64,000 bases of DNA from positions 6,216,011 to 6,280,010 of the forward strand of contig OX421495.1 of the NCBI GenBank assembly GCA_949126835.1, written 5' to 3'. This stretch comes from Anisus vortex. Taxonomy: Eukaryota > Mollusca > Gastropoda > Planorbidae. This document shows, piece by piece, positions 33,786-47,700 of this stretch; the first letter of the stretch is position 1, and every line of letters begins with the position of its first letter. The notes beneath the pieces were generated by a model. That model saw only the letters and a list, made by a program, of their open reading frames with translations, did not search any database and was not told the DNA's origin. The position numbers and the translations under genes were made by a program.

Positions 33786-35288
33786 CAAGGTTCTCAACCT
33801 TTTTCGGATCACCGCCCCCTTTTTCAATTTTGTATCCCTCACCGCCTCCCCCCCCCCCCCCCCAAATAATATTAAAGGTTGAAATTTGCTGCGTTTAGTT
33901 TCTATTGGCCAACTAGATTTATGTGCATTTTTACGAGACCTGAAAAGAAGTTTTAAAGAAGCATTAATATTAAAGTGAAGATTGTGCCTGGCATGTCACT
34001 AGTCTAGCAGTTTGTCTATGTTTGGTTCCTTTTTGGTTACCAAAACCTTTGGGATTCCATGCTGCATTACTTTCAATTTGCCTCCTCTCTTTGGCTACAA
34101 CAGTGTGATAATGGCAACAAATGCAGGTTCCACTACACAGGGTAATGGAAATGCAATAAAAAAAAATGTTGCCAAAACCAAAAGACCTACCGAAATTGAT
34201 TGATGTCCTTTTCGAACCAAAAGCTCGATAACGATAATTTCTTACAAACACACCGCTAATACATCTTGCGCAGACTTTTGTTTAAATACGAAATTAATCC
34301 ACGATAGCACCATACCATCGGCGATGTCTGCAAACAGACTTAAATTAATTTAGAATAAAACATAAACAAGAGAGTCTTTTAAAAATTATTTAAAGACCTT
34401 TGTCAATTAATTAATGGCTTTGTGCCTTACGTAGCCTACCCATCATGTCACCCATAGGCTACATCTGCCACTGCAATTTATACCAAGAGCGCACTTAACA
34501 TGCTCAATGTAATATCATGGATGCAAGCGCTATATACATTTCTTTTTCCCCAAAAAGTCTTTTAGTTCAAGTAATTTGCCTTTTAATTATTTTAGTCAAA
34601 TGTTCCCTTCTATAAAAAAATAAAATAAACGTTAGCTAAAAGTGAAGCTTGACTGTCTGGTAGCGTGGACTCATCAAGTTATAAAGAAAATTGAAATGTG
34701 TGTAGGTAATCACACAATGTACTCTCTTTATCAACTGCCATTTCATCAATTCGTCTCTGCACAATACTATTACTCCACTTTTATTTCTAGTTATATACAA
34801 GTTCCGCTGTACTATGATAGGTAAATATTTTTTTAATGCATGTCGATATCAAAGCTTGTTTTTTATTCAATCATATTTAAACATATTATTTTATTCTAAT
34901 TAAAACCAAACCATTTTGCGATAATAAAAGAAAGCATTGAACTTCGTTTTTAACCGATCCTATCCAGATATTTAATTTGACAGAATATCAGTGCGATTCA
35001 TAATTCTTATTTGTATAATATATACTGTTGGGTGATAGCAGATAACCTTTTTTATTTGTTAAAGGCACAAGATTAACGTTATATAATTTATAATTCAAGA
35101 ACATCTAATTTTATTATTTTGGTAATTTAAATAGACGTGGCGTTCAAAATAATTCAAGAACGTTCGTACCGCTCACTAACCCTTCACCGCCCCCCTACTG
35201 CCCCCGAGAACGTCAGCGCCCCCCCCCCCCCCCCTGGATCTTCTCACCGCCCCCTGAGGGGCGATAACGCCCCCGTTGAGAACCTATG
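33786..35288. mobile_element. Non-autonomous hAT element, 1.5 kb
   Basis: Left end CAAGGTTCTCAACC, right end GTTGAGAACCTATG. The flanking octamers CTCAAGAG and CTCTAGAC agree at 6 of 8 positions. Subterminal regions are rich in CACCGCCCCC-type motifs, and long C runs occur near both ends. Same family as the 748-bp element at 43551. The middle is AT-rich and non-coding. Confidence 0.75.
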
Positions 35289-35296
35289 CTCTAGAC

Positions 35297-36530
35297 CAGG
35301 GGTCGGCAACCTTTTTGTGTGCCAAACCAGGATTTCTAAAGCCTTCAGCGTGCCAACAGCCTAAAAGTTAACCTTTTCTATTACCGTAGCAGTCTCTATT
35401 ATCCAGTCATGGTTGGATTACTGCAATAGTTGACTGTGGGGTTTGCCCCAGAACCAGCTGTCGAGATTACAGAGAGTGCAGAACACCGCGGCGCGCATTG
35501 TTTTGGGGGTGAGGAGGCAAGATCATAACTCCCCAAGGGATCTCCACTGGCTCCCGGTGATAAAGCAAGCAGAGCACAAAATTATATCCATTACATACGG
35601 AGGCATCAAGGACATCGCTCCTTCCTTTCTTCGAGAGCTTATATCAAGGCATGAGCCATCTAGGAAACAGCGCTCTTCAACACAGTCACTCCTCAAAACT
35701 CCCAGTTTGGATGGACACAAAAAGAAGTAGCCTACCTGGGAGTGCGCTCATTTGAATCAGTTGAGCCTTCTTTATGGAACAATTTATATCAGACACTGAG
35801 TGAGTCTGGGACAAGATAATCTTTTAAAAAGAACTTAAAAGACCTTTCTCTTTGGCTAATACATCTGCTAAGAGTGCACAAGACAATTAATTTAACTCCG
35901 CAGCAAGCCCAAGACCAAAAGCAAAGGAAATCTCTAGAGAAAATCGTTAAAAGCGTTTTATATTTAATTTAAAAAATAAAGTGTTTGTGATTATCATCTG
36001 CTTTATTTGCATCTATACCAAATGCAAAGTTTTATTACATTTATTTCATAATAAATGGTAACTATTTTGTAAATATTATAATTTGGTTGTCAAGATAAGG
36101 ATCTAGCAACTGCTAATATCGATTATAATATTTTGTTCTCAGTCTCACTGAGCTTTTTAAAATTAATTTATAATTTTATTTTGTGCTAGATCGAACGTAC
36201 ATACACGTGAAAACAACATTAGGCGGATTTGATACTAAGTAATCGTACAAACTGGGTAGCCATTGTGATGTTTAAAAATTGCATTTAATTTTTGAGTTAC
36301 ACAGGCCTAATATTTATGTAACTTTCAATTACTTTTTACAATTCGGTCATTAAATAATTAGAAGTTGTAAATTGTTGATTTTTTTATAAAAGAAAAAATG
36401 AAGAAACATATTATAATATTTAATATTAAAATTATTACCGCAAATGAAAAAAGCTAATTAGGCTCCCTTTAATTAAAAAAAGTTTCTAAATTTGATTTAA
36501 TAGTGATGCCAAACAAGTTATGTTTTGTAA
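35297..36530 (+). mobile_element. Non-autonomous hAT remnant interrupted by a LINE fragment
   Basis: It starts CAGGGGTCGGCAACC, a typical hAT terminus, immediately after the previous element. Sequence at 35313-35375 and 35880-36000 matches 60390-60440 and 60485-60600, where the intervening LINE fragment is absent. The 3' half shares TAATCGTACAAACTGGGTAG-type motifs with the element at 43551. The right terminus was not identified. Confidence 0.55.
35394..35870 (+). pseudogene. L2/CR1-type LINE reverse transcriptase C-terminal fragment
   Basis: In translation the block SWLDYCNS, then a stop, then SRLQRVQNTAARIVLG, HWLPV and ITYGGIKDIAPSFL reproduces the conserved C-terminal region of L2/CR1-group LINE polymerases, followed by the RSFESVEPSLWNNL segment after a frameshift near 35730. 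It is a dead fragment, inserted into the hAT remnant around it. Confidence 0.75.
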
Positions 36531-37480
36531 TATAACAAATATTACTGACTAATTGTTATTTATTTATATAAACCAAGCATTATGGTTTTCACTACAATAT
36601 TTATTAGAGGTAGGCCTATAAAATTAATTTACGTTAAACAGTTGTAAATAAATATTTCCTGCATTAAATTGTTTGTCCATTTAACCTTAAGGAGTTTATC
36701 TTTTAAACATTAATAATTACTACAATTGAATATTATAATTGCTATTAAAAAGTATCTTATATTTATTAAATTAATAAAAACAAAACAGGGCCCTAAAAAG
36801 AGGACATGTCCGGGAAAACCCGGACGCATCGTAATTTTAACCCTAGGCCAATCCAATTCGACTCGCAACATAAATCTAAGTCTGCACCTCCATTCTTTGT
36901 CATTGCACTGCCTAGCTTAAATAAGTTATCCTGCAGACACTTATAGGTCTATTTAGTTTTGCTATGTTGTTCCTGTTGTTTTTTTTTTTTGAGCTATTTG
37001 TAATTTGTATGCGCAGACCGAATCTCTCAGATTCTAAAATATAGGCCTTTCTCGATCTAGCTGTGTTGTCATACCCTGTAGGCCTATATTGTTGGTTTTG
37101 TCGCGCGCAGCAAGTAATTTATCAACATCATCTGCATGGGCGAGATAAGTGAGCCGGATCGATTGGCATATCTAACCATGAAATGCCATAGCCTGGGCCA
37201 TTTAAATGACTGACTTCTGCATAATAAAGTAGGCTATATATATATATATATATATATATGAAAATATATATATATATATATATATAGGCTATATATATTA
37301 CCAAAATAAAAAGGTGTGGTGATAATAGGCTTCTACATCTACGTCTACTTGTTTTTTGGTGTGTTTTTTTACGTTAAGCATCCTAATTGTCTTACAGTCT
37401 TACACCCGTTAAAATGCTAAAATCAGTGCTTCTATCGCCAGTCAGGAGTCAGGACAGAACAAGTTTAGACCTGGTATAGA
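36531..37480. other. Intergenic, with TA microsatellite
   Basis: TA dinucleotide arrays at about 37233-37285 form a long imperfect palindrome. No exon recognised. Confidence 0.55.
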
Positions 37481-37537
37481 CCTATAATCAGTGGCGTAGC
37501 TAAGGGGGGGGGGGGCGAGTGGGGCGGACCGCCCCGG

Positions 37538-39104
37538 GTGACAGCATATTTGTCACCTTCAACAAAAAATTTCAGCCAGACGTGCTTGGAGAAGTGGAAA
37601 ACACTGGCTTCAGTACTCCAGCTGCAAACAACCATCGATACAGCAACCATTTCCCTGGTGGAGAAAGAGAAAAAGAAGTTCAGAGACATTTTGCACAGAG
37701 TTTTAGATGTGATATACTTTTCCTTGCATGACAGAACCTGTCATTTAGAGGACATCAAGACGATGCGATATCATTAAACAAAGGAGCTTGTTGAATTGTT
37801 ATCTCACTACAAGTAGCGTTATGAGAACATCTTGTCAGACTCCAGCAAAGAACAGACAGTCAGGTAGTATGCTACTGCATTGACTGGCGATATCCTCGAG
37901 AAACTAGAAAACGAAGGACTAGATATTCAGTTATGTCGCGGTCAAGGGTACGATAATGCAGCAAGCATGGCTTGAATCCACGGTGGTGTGCAACAAAATA
38001 TCAAAGACATTCATTTTTGTACCTTGTTCCAATCAATCTTTGAACCTTTGTGGCAAACATTTGTTTGCTAACAATCCGTCTTGTCTAACGTTTTTTTGGA
38101 AGTCTTGAGGCGTTGTAAACTTTTTTTGCTCTGTCGACCCATCGCTGGGATGTACTAGTGAAATACACAGGTCTAACAGTGAAGAGACTGTCCACAACTC
38201 GCTGTAGTGCACATGATGATGCAGTGAAGCCAGTGATACAGAATTTTAACCAGTATGTGGAAGCGATTGAAGCTCCGTGTGATGTTGAAGAAAGCGTCGA
38301 GACAAGAGGCGCTGCGCACAATCTGTTGCCAGCTATATGTAACTTTTCTTTCATTTCGTTCTTGTTTTTTTTGGGGTGACGTTTTACAAGAAGTCGACTT
38401 AGCACAGAAGTTCATGCAAACACCAGGTATTACTTGCAACCAAACTAAGGGCTCTCAAGGTCTTTTTGGAAGAGCAGCGTACGAAGTTTGTTGACAATGC
38501 TGTCCAGCAGGCACTTGCGAAATGTGAAGAACTTGATATCCCTACAGAGAAGAGAATCATAAGAAAGAGAAGATTACCTGGAGAGGGGGCAAGAGATGCT
38601 GGATTGTCAATGCAGCAAGAGACCAAGAAAGCAATGTTAAAGTGTCTGGACCGTTTTCATATGGAGTTAGATACGAGAGGAAAGGCAGTGAACGACATTT
38701 TGCTGACTTTTTATGCCGTTCAGCCAGGCCATATTATTTGTGCCAACGACGAAGAAATACAATTGTCTGTTACCAAGCTCACAGCCGTGAATGATGATCT
38801 GTCTGAAGAAGACCGTTGTCTAGAAATACCACGTTTAAGGCAAAACCTACAAGTAGCCGATATAAACTTGGAGGTAGCCAAGCTCTCTACTGTACTGCAA
38901 TTCCTACGTTTTATCATCAAGTGGGACTTTGTTGAATCATTGCCATATCTTACGCTGACTCTAAGATTCTTTCTGACTATATGTGTTTCTGTGGCATCGT
39001 GTGAAAGAAGTTTCTCCAAAATGAAACTTATAGAAAATTACCTCCGGTCATCCATGAGCCAGTCGAGATTGTCGGATCTGGCTGTTTTGTCCATTTTCTT
39101 ATAA
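37538..39104 (+). pseudogene. Broken hAT transposase (DUF4371/ZMYM1-like type)
   Basis: Coding pieces at 37538-37777, about 37910-38400 and 38466-39104 are read in different frames with stops between them. The middle piece contains the conserved CHNG-like/GYDNA region (near 37940) and an RWDVL-like motif after a damaged CLTFFG stretch. The last piece (212 codons) has the EVNLAQ-to-LEEQRTKFVDNAVQQA region and then the C-terminal hAT dimerisation domain, recognised by the CERSFSKMKLIENYLRSSMS motif. The final stop is contributed by the SINE tail. No zinc finger at the N-terminus was recognised. Confidence 0.8.
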
Positions 39105-39252
39105 GTTTACAGACGTTCCTTCTAGTAGAAGATTATTACGTCCACTAGGCTCAAAACTCCTACAGGGCGACAGGGATCCGTCGGTGGCAGGGCTAGAACC
39201 CACGACCTGTCAGTTGGTTTTTGGTTGACAGTCCGGTGAACTAACCGTCCAT
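39100..39252 (-). repeat. SINE family B inside the hAT element
   Basis: Minus-strand copy with head (GGTTAGTTCACCGGACTG), body and 3' hairpin. The hairpin shows the fully paired variant: outer arms GACGT/ACGTC, inner arms CTTCT/AGAAG. Confidence 0.85.
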
Positions 39253-39668
39253 TGAACACTAGCTTACTCCAAGACAAAAAGATTTTGACGATGTCATTGA
39301 CCTGTTTGCCATAATAAAAACAAGAAGACATTCCTTCTAGGACTATAGTAGTGTCGAAGGACATTCTTTTTGTCTGTGCATTGCCGTGTTTTGCATTTAG
39401 ATGTTCTGAAAGTGAACAGTCGCATAAAATCTTTGGATTTGAACTATTTGTTTTGTAGTATTGGATTCGGATTTTGTCTTGGATCATGGGCCTACATGTA
39501 AGCAGTAACGTACCGGTCAGAAGAGTAAAGTAGAGCCTAGAGGTAGAGTATGTATGAAAATTTAGCTACACCTAACCATTCAGCATAAAGTCGTGTGGGG
39601 TAACTGGGGTGACATTTGAACGGACCGCCCCGGGTGACGTTTACCCTAGCTACGCCACTGCCTATAAT

Positions 39669-41035
39669 ATAGTCTTTATAGGTCCTGATTCGAGAGTCTT
39701 TAAATATCTTATACATTATACAGTCTGAAAGATATTGATAACATTTTGTGGAATACCATAAAAACCAAATATTTCCCAGATAAAATCGTGATGCAGACTA
39801 TCAAAAAACTTTAGAGGCTTATATAAGCCTATATCCTATAGGACTATATAGGCCTACCTACACAATTTATAAAGTCTAAATTTAAGTAAATTAAGAGTAG
39901 TCCTATATTCCTATATAAAGTGTAAAAGAAATTGTCTCTGGAATTAGTTGCTCTCGATGTCTATGAATATTATAGGCCTACATTTAGCTCAGACTAATTT
40001 TGTTAAAAACAAATAGCAAAAAAAAAAAAAGACACTTCGCTTCTTTTGGCTTGTAAAATATATTTGTTACCCTGTCTCCTCCACAGAATAGGTATATTCC
40101 CCCTTCCTTCCCTTTCATTACAAAACCTTATGTAATATATCTAGTTCAGTGACAAACCTTGGCAAGACTCATTACTTTACTGCTTTCCACAACGTAGACG
40201 GTGGCACTTTTTCTGTTTTACAGGTAGTAGGACCGATGAAATTCTTTACGATAACAATTGTAACATCAATTTTACTATTCGATAATCAACATTCAAAAGC
40301 TGTTTGTGTAATAATAATTATGTGGCAGGGGCATGGAGATGGCATAATATAAATAAAATATTTTATTAAAAGTAAAGTAGTAAAGCAAAGTAAAAGTTAA
40401 AGCCGGTTCGAAACGATCGTGATTTAAATTTAATAGATTTATATTAATTTATAATTATAGTAGGCCTATACTATAGGCCTAATTTTTATATAAATATAAG
40501 TCATATAAATTCGTGATACTAGATCTAGTGATAGTCATAGTCATAAAGTTTAGAAAGATTAAGGTCATAAGTCATTATAATCAATCCATGAATGTTTTCA
40601 TAATTTATTACTCATAGACTCATAGTCATAGTGTCATACATAGTCGTATAATAAGTATATAAGACAATAAGTGATAAGTATAAACTATAGCCTAAGTAGT
40701 AGGCCAATAAAAGTCTTATAAAATACAGTAGGCCCTACTTATAATATTAATATAGGATACTTATATTTTTTTTAAATATAATTACAATTTTTTTTATTTT
40801 TATGATAACATTCAAACAGTTCATAGTAACAGTTCATACACTTATACACTACATCACTAGGCTACACTAAAATACAGGTACAGGTCAGACAAGAAGTAGG
40901 CCTACAAGATATATTATGCCAGGCCAATTTCATTGAATTCTATGATTCTTAGATAAAGGCTATACACTTTTATACTTATATTTATTATTTATCATTATTA
41001 GATTTTAGATTATTAGGCCTATTGTGGTGTTACTC
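39669..41035. other. Upstream region of SETD3, no exon supported
   Basis: AT-rich with repeated ATAGTCATAG-type words around 40525-40640. The non-coding first exon and promoter of SETD3 probably lie somewhere between 32.5 and 41.7 kb; I cannot place them. Confidence 0.4.
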
Positions 41036-41375
41036 CAGGGCTGTGGAGTCGGTAGATAAATGTTCCAACTCCTCAGTTTTTTTGTACTTCCGACCTGACT
41101 CTGACTCTTATGTATTGATATGCAAATGTATTTTGTACATTCCTTGAAGGAAAGAAAGGCAACATACGTGTCATTACCACAGGACTACTGGCTGGGAAGC
41201 CAATAGTCTACTGTATTGAATTATAACTTTTTGTGAATTGACACAATTAAACTTGCTTTTTTTAAAAATTCCAAAATAAATTTAGTCGGAGTCGGTGCAT
41301 TGTTTGCCGACTCCGACTCCAGGTACCCAAAATTTCCTCAGACTTCTCGACTCTGACTCCGACTCCACAGCCCTG
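41036..41375. mobile_element. hAT-like MITE with GAGTCGG repeats
   Basis: Ends CAGGGCTGTGGAGTCGG and the inverse CCGACTCCACAGCCCTG. Both subterminal regions carry multiple GACTC/GAGTC units. 340 bp, non-coding. Flanking octamers do not match. Confidence 0.75.
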
Positions 41376-41755
41376 GATGTCACATATATGCCTACGTTCC
41401 TTCTGCACAGATTTGTGCATCCTAGAAAAGTAGAAAGTAGAGTAGATACAAATTATAATACAATTATTATAATAATATATAACAATAGCGCTTGGCTAGG
41501 GCTGTATGAATTATTAATAAGGTCCCATTAGGTAACCTACAACAAAACTTCACTTCATGATTATCAATTTTTAAAACTGATTACTGAATTTCAGATTTAG
41601 TGTCTAACATTGCCCTACAATTGTAAATCTATAGACAAATAAGTAAAAGTGCCTATATTGGCCCTATATGATATTATATGTGTAATGATTGTGATTAGGC
41701 CTACTTTATTGAAGTCTATATTATATAGCCTAATATTTGTTCTTGTTTCTTGTAG

Positions 41756-44700
41756 TTTAGCTCTCCTGAGATGTTTTAGTTGGCAAACATGGGGAGAAAA
41801 ACAAAGAAAACCACCAAAACACAAGCTCCACCCCCACAGTTGGACCAAGTAAATGCTAATACTTCAGCCGCTGCTCCACCAGCTATTACTGAATTGTCCA
41901 AAGCTGCCAAAAAAGATGTAGCAGATCTTATAACAAATTTGTTAGAAGGTAATACAGTTTTGTTAGGCCAACATTAGGCATTCTAAATTCATTTTAGTGT
42001 ACCATAAAATCTCAAGTATAAGCCACACCTGTGTATAAGCCGTAGGTGTACATCGGAAGGTGAAAAGCAAGTAAAATTGAAGTTCACTTGTATAAGCCGC
42101 ACTCAAAATCTATTTGGTGTACCTGTATAATTTCTTGATTATTTTTTACTGTTTCTGTTTGTTAATTTTTTTTACTGTCGTAAAGAAGATCAAATAGGTC
42201 TATCAGCTATATAATATATATTATTATATATGTAATTTTAAAGCCTGAAAGCCAAGTCAGCTGACTTTCCAATATTTTTAGATTAAGAATTCAAAGATGG
42301 GGAAATTCCATTAGTCTCAATGTCACCGATGCTACAAAATAAATTCCCTTAGCTGTAACTAAACTACAGCGTAGCACAGAAACGCACAATATTGATCAGA
42401 TTGAAAGGCAACTTTTATTAATAATAAAGTCATAAAAGTGATGTTCTGTGTTTTTTACATACATTTTTTTTACAAATACAAAAATTCAGATAATTTAGCA
42501 CCAGTAATGGCAGTAAGTAATTAGGACTTGACGTAAAACAAGCGCTGACAAAATGGTCACTTTCCTCGGACTTAACCAGATCACAAATAGGAAACGTTTT
42601 GGGAAACAAAAAAAAACTTTACTTTGTAGAATTTATTAATTAAAATAAAAACACATTGATAAAAAAAGATTTATGGTAACATTCAATTGCATCTGAAGAT
42701 TTTTTCATTATTTACGAGTCTAGTCTTACAGTACTGCTTAAGGTAGCCATCACGTCGATATCCGAACTTGAGAAAAAAAAACAATTTTTTCATTACACAT
42801 GTATAAGCACCCCTTTCTCTGACCTAAACATTTGGTAAAATAAAGAGTTGCTTGTACTTGAGATTTTACTGTAATTTATATAAGCCCATATAATACAGTT
42901 TTCAGGGCTTAATATATACAATAGTAACATTATAAAAAACATTTTCAATAATATACATTTTATAAGACAATATCAGTAATATGAGTAATATAATACATTT
43001 AAAATAATTCTAGTACTTTTATTACAAGAATAACAAAATACTAATTGTTTTAAACAGTTTCTTTTTCAAGTTTAGTTTTTATAAAAAATATATTTAAAAA
43101 ACATTTTTGACAACTATAAACATGAGTTAATATATTTTGTATAAAAAAAAATAATGATTTGTTTTACCGTCTACATATTTTAATGAGCAGTTTGTTCCAA
43201 GCCACCTGAATCAGGTGCAAAAGAATTGGAAGACTACCCAGAAATCCATGGCTTGGTAGAGAAAATCAGAAAAATACAGTCTGGTAAAATATCTAAGTTC
43301 TTACTTTTAGCGTTCGTCTATATATACAATATCTTACTTTTTAAAATTTTCATGTGTTTTTTCATTAATCGTAATCATTTGTATTGTGTAGTCTTAGCTC
43401 CTCGAATCACAAACAGGGAAGAAAGTTTTACAGATTTTATCAAATGGCTCAATGATAATGGTGTGGACACATCATCTGTTGAAATAGCAGAGTTCCCACA
43501 ATATGGCTTTGGTCTTAAAGCTATAAAAGATCTGAAGGTATGCTCTACCCCATAGGTTCTCAACGGGGGCGATGAGAAGCTTTAGGGGGGCGATAACATT
43601 CCCGGGGGCGATTGGGGGGCGATGAAGGGCAAATGGGGCGGTACAAACGTACCTGCTATAATTTCAACACCTCAGCTCTTTGAATCGATTAGTTTTTGGA
43701 TGAAATATGATGTAAACGCAAGTGCTACTAAATATCTGATATCCCCAACAGTAGACATACATATTATTGAACAAATAAGAATCGCAATGACTCTTCGATG
43801 AAGTTGGGGTTAGTATTTGGCAAATATGGTATGCGGCCGTCTCGTCTAATGGTTGATTCACCGGACTGTCGCTTTAACATCTGCTAATATTACTCTTTTG
43901 ATCGGTTTGTATTACCGAGATGTCCTTTAATGCGTTTGAATTCTTCGTAAAGAGGTAACCACAATAGCTGTGAGGTATAGTAATAGTAGTAGTAATCATA
44001 CAAACAGGGTAGTTATTGTAATGCTCAAAATATTCATATAAATTCTTTAGTCATACAATATTTATAAAAATTTCAAATAATTATTTTTACAGTTCTATCA
44101 TATCATTTCAAAGTTATAAATGCAAGCCTATTAGTTTTTTATAAAAGAAAAAAAAAGTGAAATATTGCCTCAAATGAAACGGGTTAATTACCTCCCTTTA
44201 ATTAACAAATGTTTCCGCTAAAATTAAGTTGGGGGGGGCGGTGAGCGGAAAAAAAATGTAAAAGGGGGCGGTGAGCCGAAAAAGGTTGAGAACCTATGCT
44301 CTACCCTTTTGACTTCTAGTTAGGTAAGGTTTTAGTAGGCTAATAATATGTTTCTCCACCCAAAGTTTTTAGCCAGCTGATAATATGGGGCACAGTGGTC
44401 GACCAAAGGTCTAGGGTTCAAATCCTGGTGAAGGATAGGATTTTTTCCTGGGTCTGGAGGGTGTCCCTGAGTATACCCAGCACTGATGGGTACCTGACTT
44501 TTTTGGAAAAAATTTACCGTGGCTAGGCATTGTGCTAGTTATACAATCTCCTAGCATGCTTCGGCCACAGAAACGTGTTAATGCTGCTTTACAGGCCCTA
44601 TGGATCATTTAGGCTGACAGGATAACTACTGTTTTATTAATACAATATTTACCTACCCTTTGCTATATATTACAAGATAATAAATATATTTTGAGATAAC

Positions 44701-47700
44701 AATTTAAAATATTTGAGTAAACCGCTTGATCTAACAGCTAGTATATATTAAACAACAAATGAGAAATGCTGTTCTTAGCTATAACAGTGTCAGTTGCATG
44801 TTCTCATCTTTTTTTCTCTTAATATCATTAATATTTCTCAATTTTATTGACAGGAAACAGAAAAGCTGTTACAAATACCCAGAAAACTTATGATGACAGT
44901 GGATTCAGCAAAACAGTCATCTCTAGGTAAGTTCTAATTGAACACGTAGTAGACCAGGAGGTCAATTAGGGAAGCATTCCTGTTTTTTAAATGTCATAAA
45001 AAGAGCCATGCCATAATAACAAAGAATTAAATACACAAGATCATATTTCATTAACATCACACATTGGTCTTAAGGGTTATGTACAATACATGTATAGACA
45101 AAATATAATTACCAAGTAATAAAGTAAAAAAATATTTTTTTAAAATTTTAATCATTTTGAAAAATAAATAAATAAAAAATACAACTGTATATGGCAAAGA
45201 CCCTGGGTTCACTAACTATAAAGGGGCCCAGAACTACTGTTTCACAAATTGAAATTAAAACTTGGATTGAATTATTAAGAAAGAGGATTGGTCATGGTGA
45301 ATGTTTCCTAAACTACCACTTGTACTAAAAAAAGGGTATAGAAATGGATGTAAACATTATATGATTTACCTGTCAAAATATTCATTATGTGTGTCAACAC
45401 AAGTTTTTTGTTGTTTGTGTTACAGGTGCACTTATAAGTGAAGACAAGATTCTTCAAGTGATGCCTAATATCACGTTGGCACTACATTTGTTGAATGAAA
45501 AACTGAATCCTCAGTCATTCTGGAAACCTTACATAGGTGCAGCATATTTTTTTGAGACCATCATAACACTTGACATTACATATAGTTTAAGAGAGTGTAG
45601 TTATTTTTCTAACTTCCATAATACTGTTGACTCTAATTTGAGAAATTTGAGAGCTCTAAGTTTTATTTTGATTTGTCTGTGTTTGTTTTATGAAATTTGA
45701 GAGCTCTAAGTTTTATTTTGATTTGTCTGTGTTTGTTTTTTTGTTTTTGGTTGCTGCTCTGGTATAAATGTTAAACTAAATACTAATGTTGACTTGTGAC
45801 ATGTGAGAGATCTAAGTTTTATTTTGATATGTCTGTGTTTGTTTTTGTGTTTTTGGTTGCTGCTCTAATATAAATGTTAAACTAAATACTACTGTTGACT
45901 TGTGACATGTGAGAGATCTAAGTTTTATTTTGATATGTCTGTGTTTGTTTTTGTGTTTTTGGTTGCTGCTCTGGTATAAATGTTAAACTAGGACAATTAA
46001 ATCACTTTGGAAAGAAAGAAACATAGCTTATCAATTAAAGATAATTTTAAAATAATTTACTCAATCTACCAGCAAAACAGACAGCTAGTTTATTCTTAGA
46101 AATTTTATTTCACATGCAAGTCAGCTCCCAGGCAATGACTTAGTTAACTTTGGCTGACTTAAGCATTTTTTTTTTACAACATTTTTTTATTTTGATGGAG
46201 CAAACTCAGACTTAACAATTTAGCAAACTAGCAACTATTTTCTGGGTCTCTAGCTAATTCTATTTTAATAGTTTTGTGAGAAGCCGACTGGTCCAGCGGT
46301 TAGTTCACCGGACTGTCAACCAAAAAACAACTGACAGGTCGCGGGTTCTATCCCTGCCACCGACGGATCCCTGTCGCCCTGCAGGAGTTTTGGGCCTAAT
46401 CTTCTATCTAGAAGTAACGTCTGTAAACTTTGAAGATAAGAACCAGAAAGATGTTAATGTTAGTTAATGTACACTTATGAGCATTCAGAATCACCCTTCA
46501 ATTGTGGACTATTCCCTCTGGTCTAACGGGGTCTCCACGGTACAATGAAGAAGAAGAAGATGATCTTGGGAAAAGAATAAACATTTTTCCATCAGAATTC
46601 TAAATGTGTTGTGTATAGTACATAGTAAATCCTCTCACGAAGACTCAATGTTTATGTTGTTTTTTTTGTCTCTTTCATTCAGATATCCTTCCCTCACAGT
46701 ATCTAACCCCATTGTTTTGGTCTGCTGAGGACCTTCAACACCTTCATGGTTCACCGGTTAAAGGTAATTGTGACATGCTTCAACTCATGAGATTTATAAG
46801 GTGTATGCTGTAGTCTTCATTTCTTTTTAAATGTATTAAACAGCTTCATTATTGTACTACTTCCTAAGTATGCTGTAGTCTTCATTTCTTTTTTTAAATG
46901 TATTAAACAGCTTCATTATTGTACTACTTCCTAATGCTTAAATTGTTTCTATATGACATATAGGTGATGCTATCAATCAATATAGAAATATAGCCAGACA
47001 GTATGCTTACTTTTATAGGTTGCTGCAGGTATGGAACAATTCTCTTTAAATTACAAGAATACTCTTAATGCTTTTGAAAAAGCCTTAGATGATGATAAAT
47101 GTTTATATATCTGTTTCTCTTATAAGTATACAAATTCTGTAATTTATAAGCTAATTTTTTGTTTATTTTATTTCAGAAACAACCAGATAATATGAATTTA
47201 TTTCTGAAAAATTACTTTACATTTGACAATTACAGGTGGGTTTAACACTTTAGTTATATTTGACAATTACAGGTTGGTTTAACACTTTAGTTATGTTTGA
47301 CAATTACAGGTGGGTTTAACACTTTAGTTATATTTGACAATTACAGGTGGGCTTAACACTTTAGTTACATTTGACAATTACAGGTGGGCTTAACACTTTA
47401 GTTATATTTGACAATTACATGTGGGTTTAACACTTTAGTTACATTTGACAATTACTGGTGGATTTAACACTTTAGTTACATTTGACAATTACAGGTGGGT
47501 TTAACACTTTAGTTATATTTGACAATTACAGGTGGGTTTAACACTTTAGTTAGTTTTCAATTTTACTTTCAGTATAGGAAAGTAATGAGTCTTTTGACTT
47601 GATCACACAATCCTTTCATGGATAGAGTCACCAATCAACTTTAATGAAATCATATTCCAACATTTAACTTCAAATTTTGTACTTTACTATAATAATTTTC

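Larger units (their letters stand above)
37489..39660 (+). mobile_element. hAT transposon, 2.17 kb, with transposase relic
   Basis: Ends CAGTGGCGTAGCTA and, inverted, CAGTGGCGTAGCTA, an identical 14-bp match. Target duplication CCTATAAT at 37481-37488 and 39661-39668, perfect 8 bp as expected for hAT. Both subterminal regions hold a self-complementary GGCGGACCGCCCCGGGTGAC motif. The interior encodes pieces of a hAT transposase in shifting frames, interrupted near its end by a minus-strand family B SINE (39100-39252). Dead but recent enough to keep a perfect target duplication. Confidence 0.93.

Noticed and set aside
35137..35364. 75-codon proline-rich plus-strand frame
   Set aside because: Created by C-rich subterminal repeats of the hAT element; not a gene.
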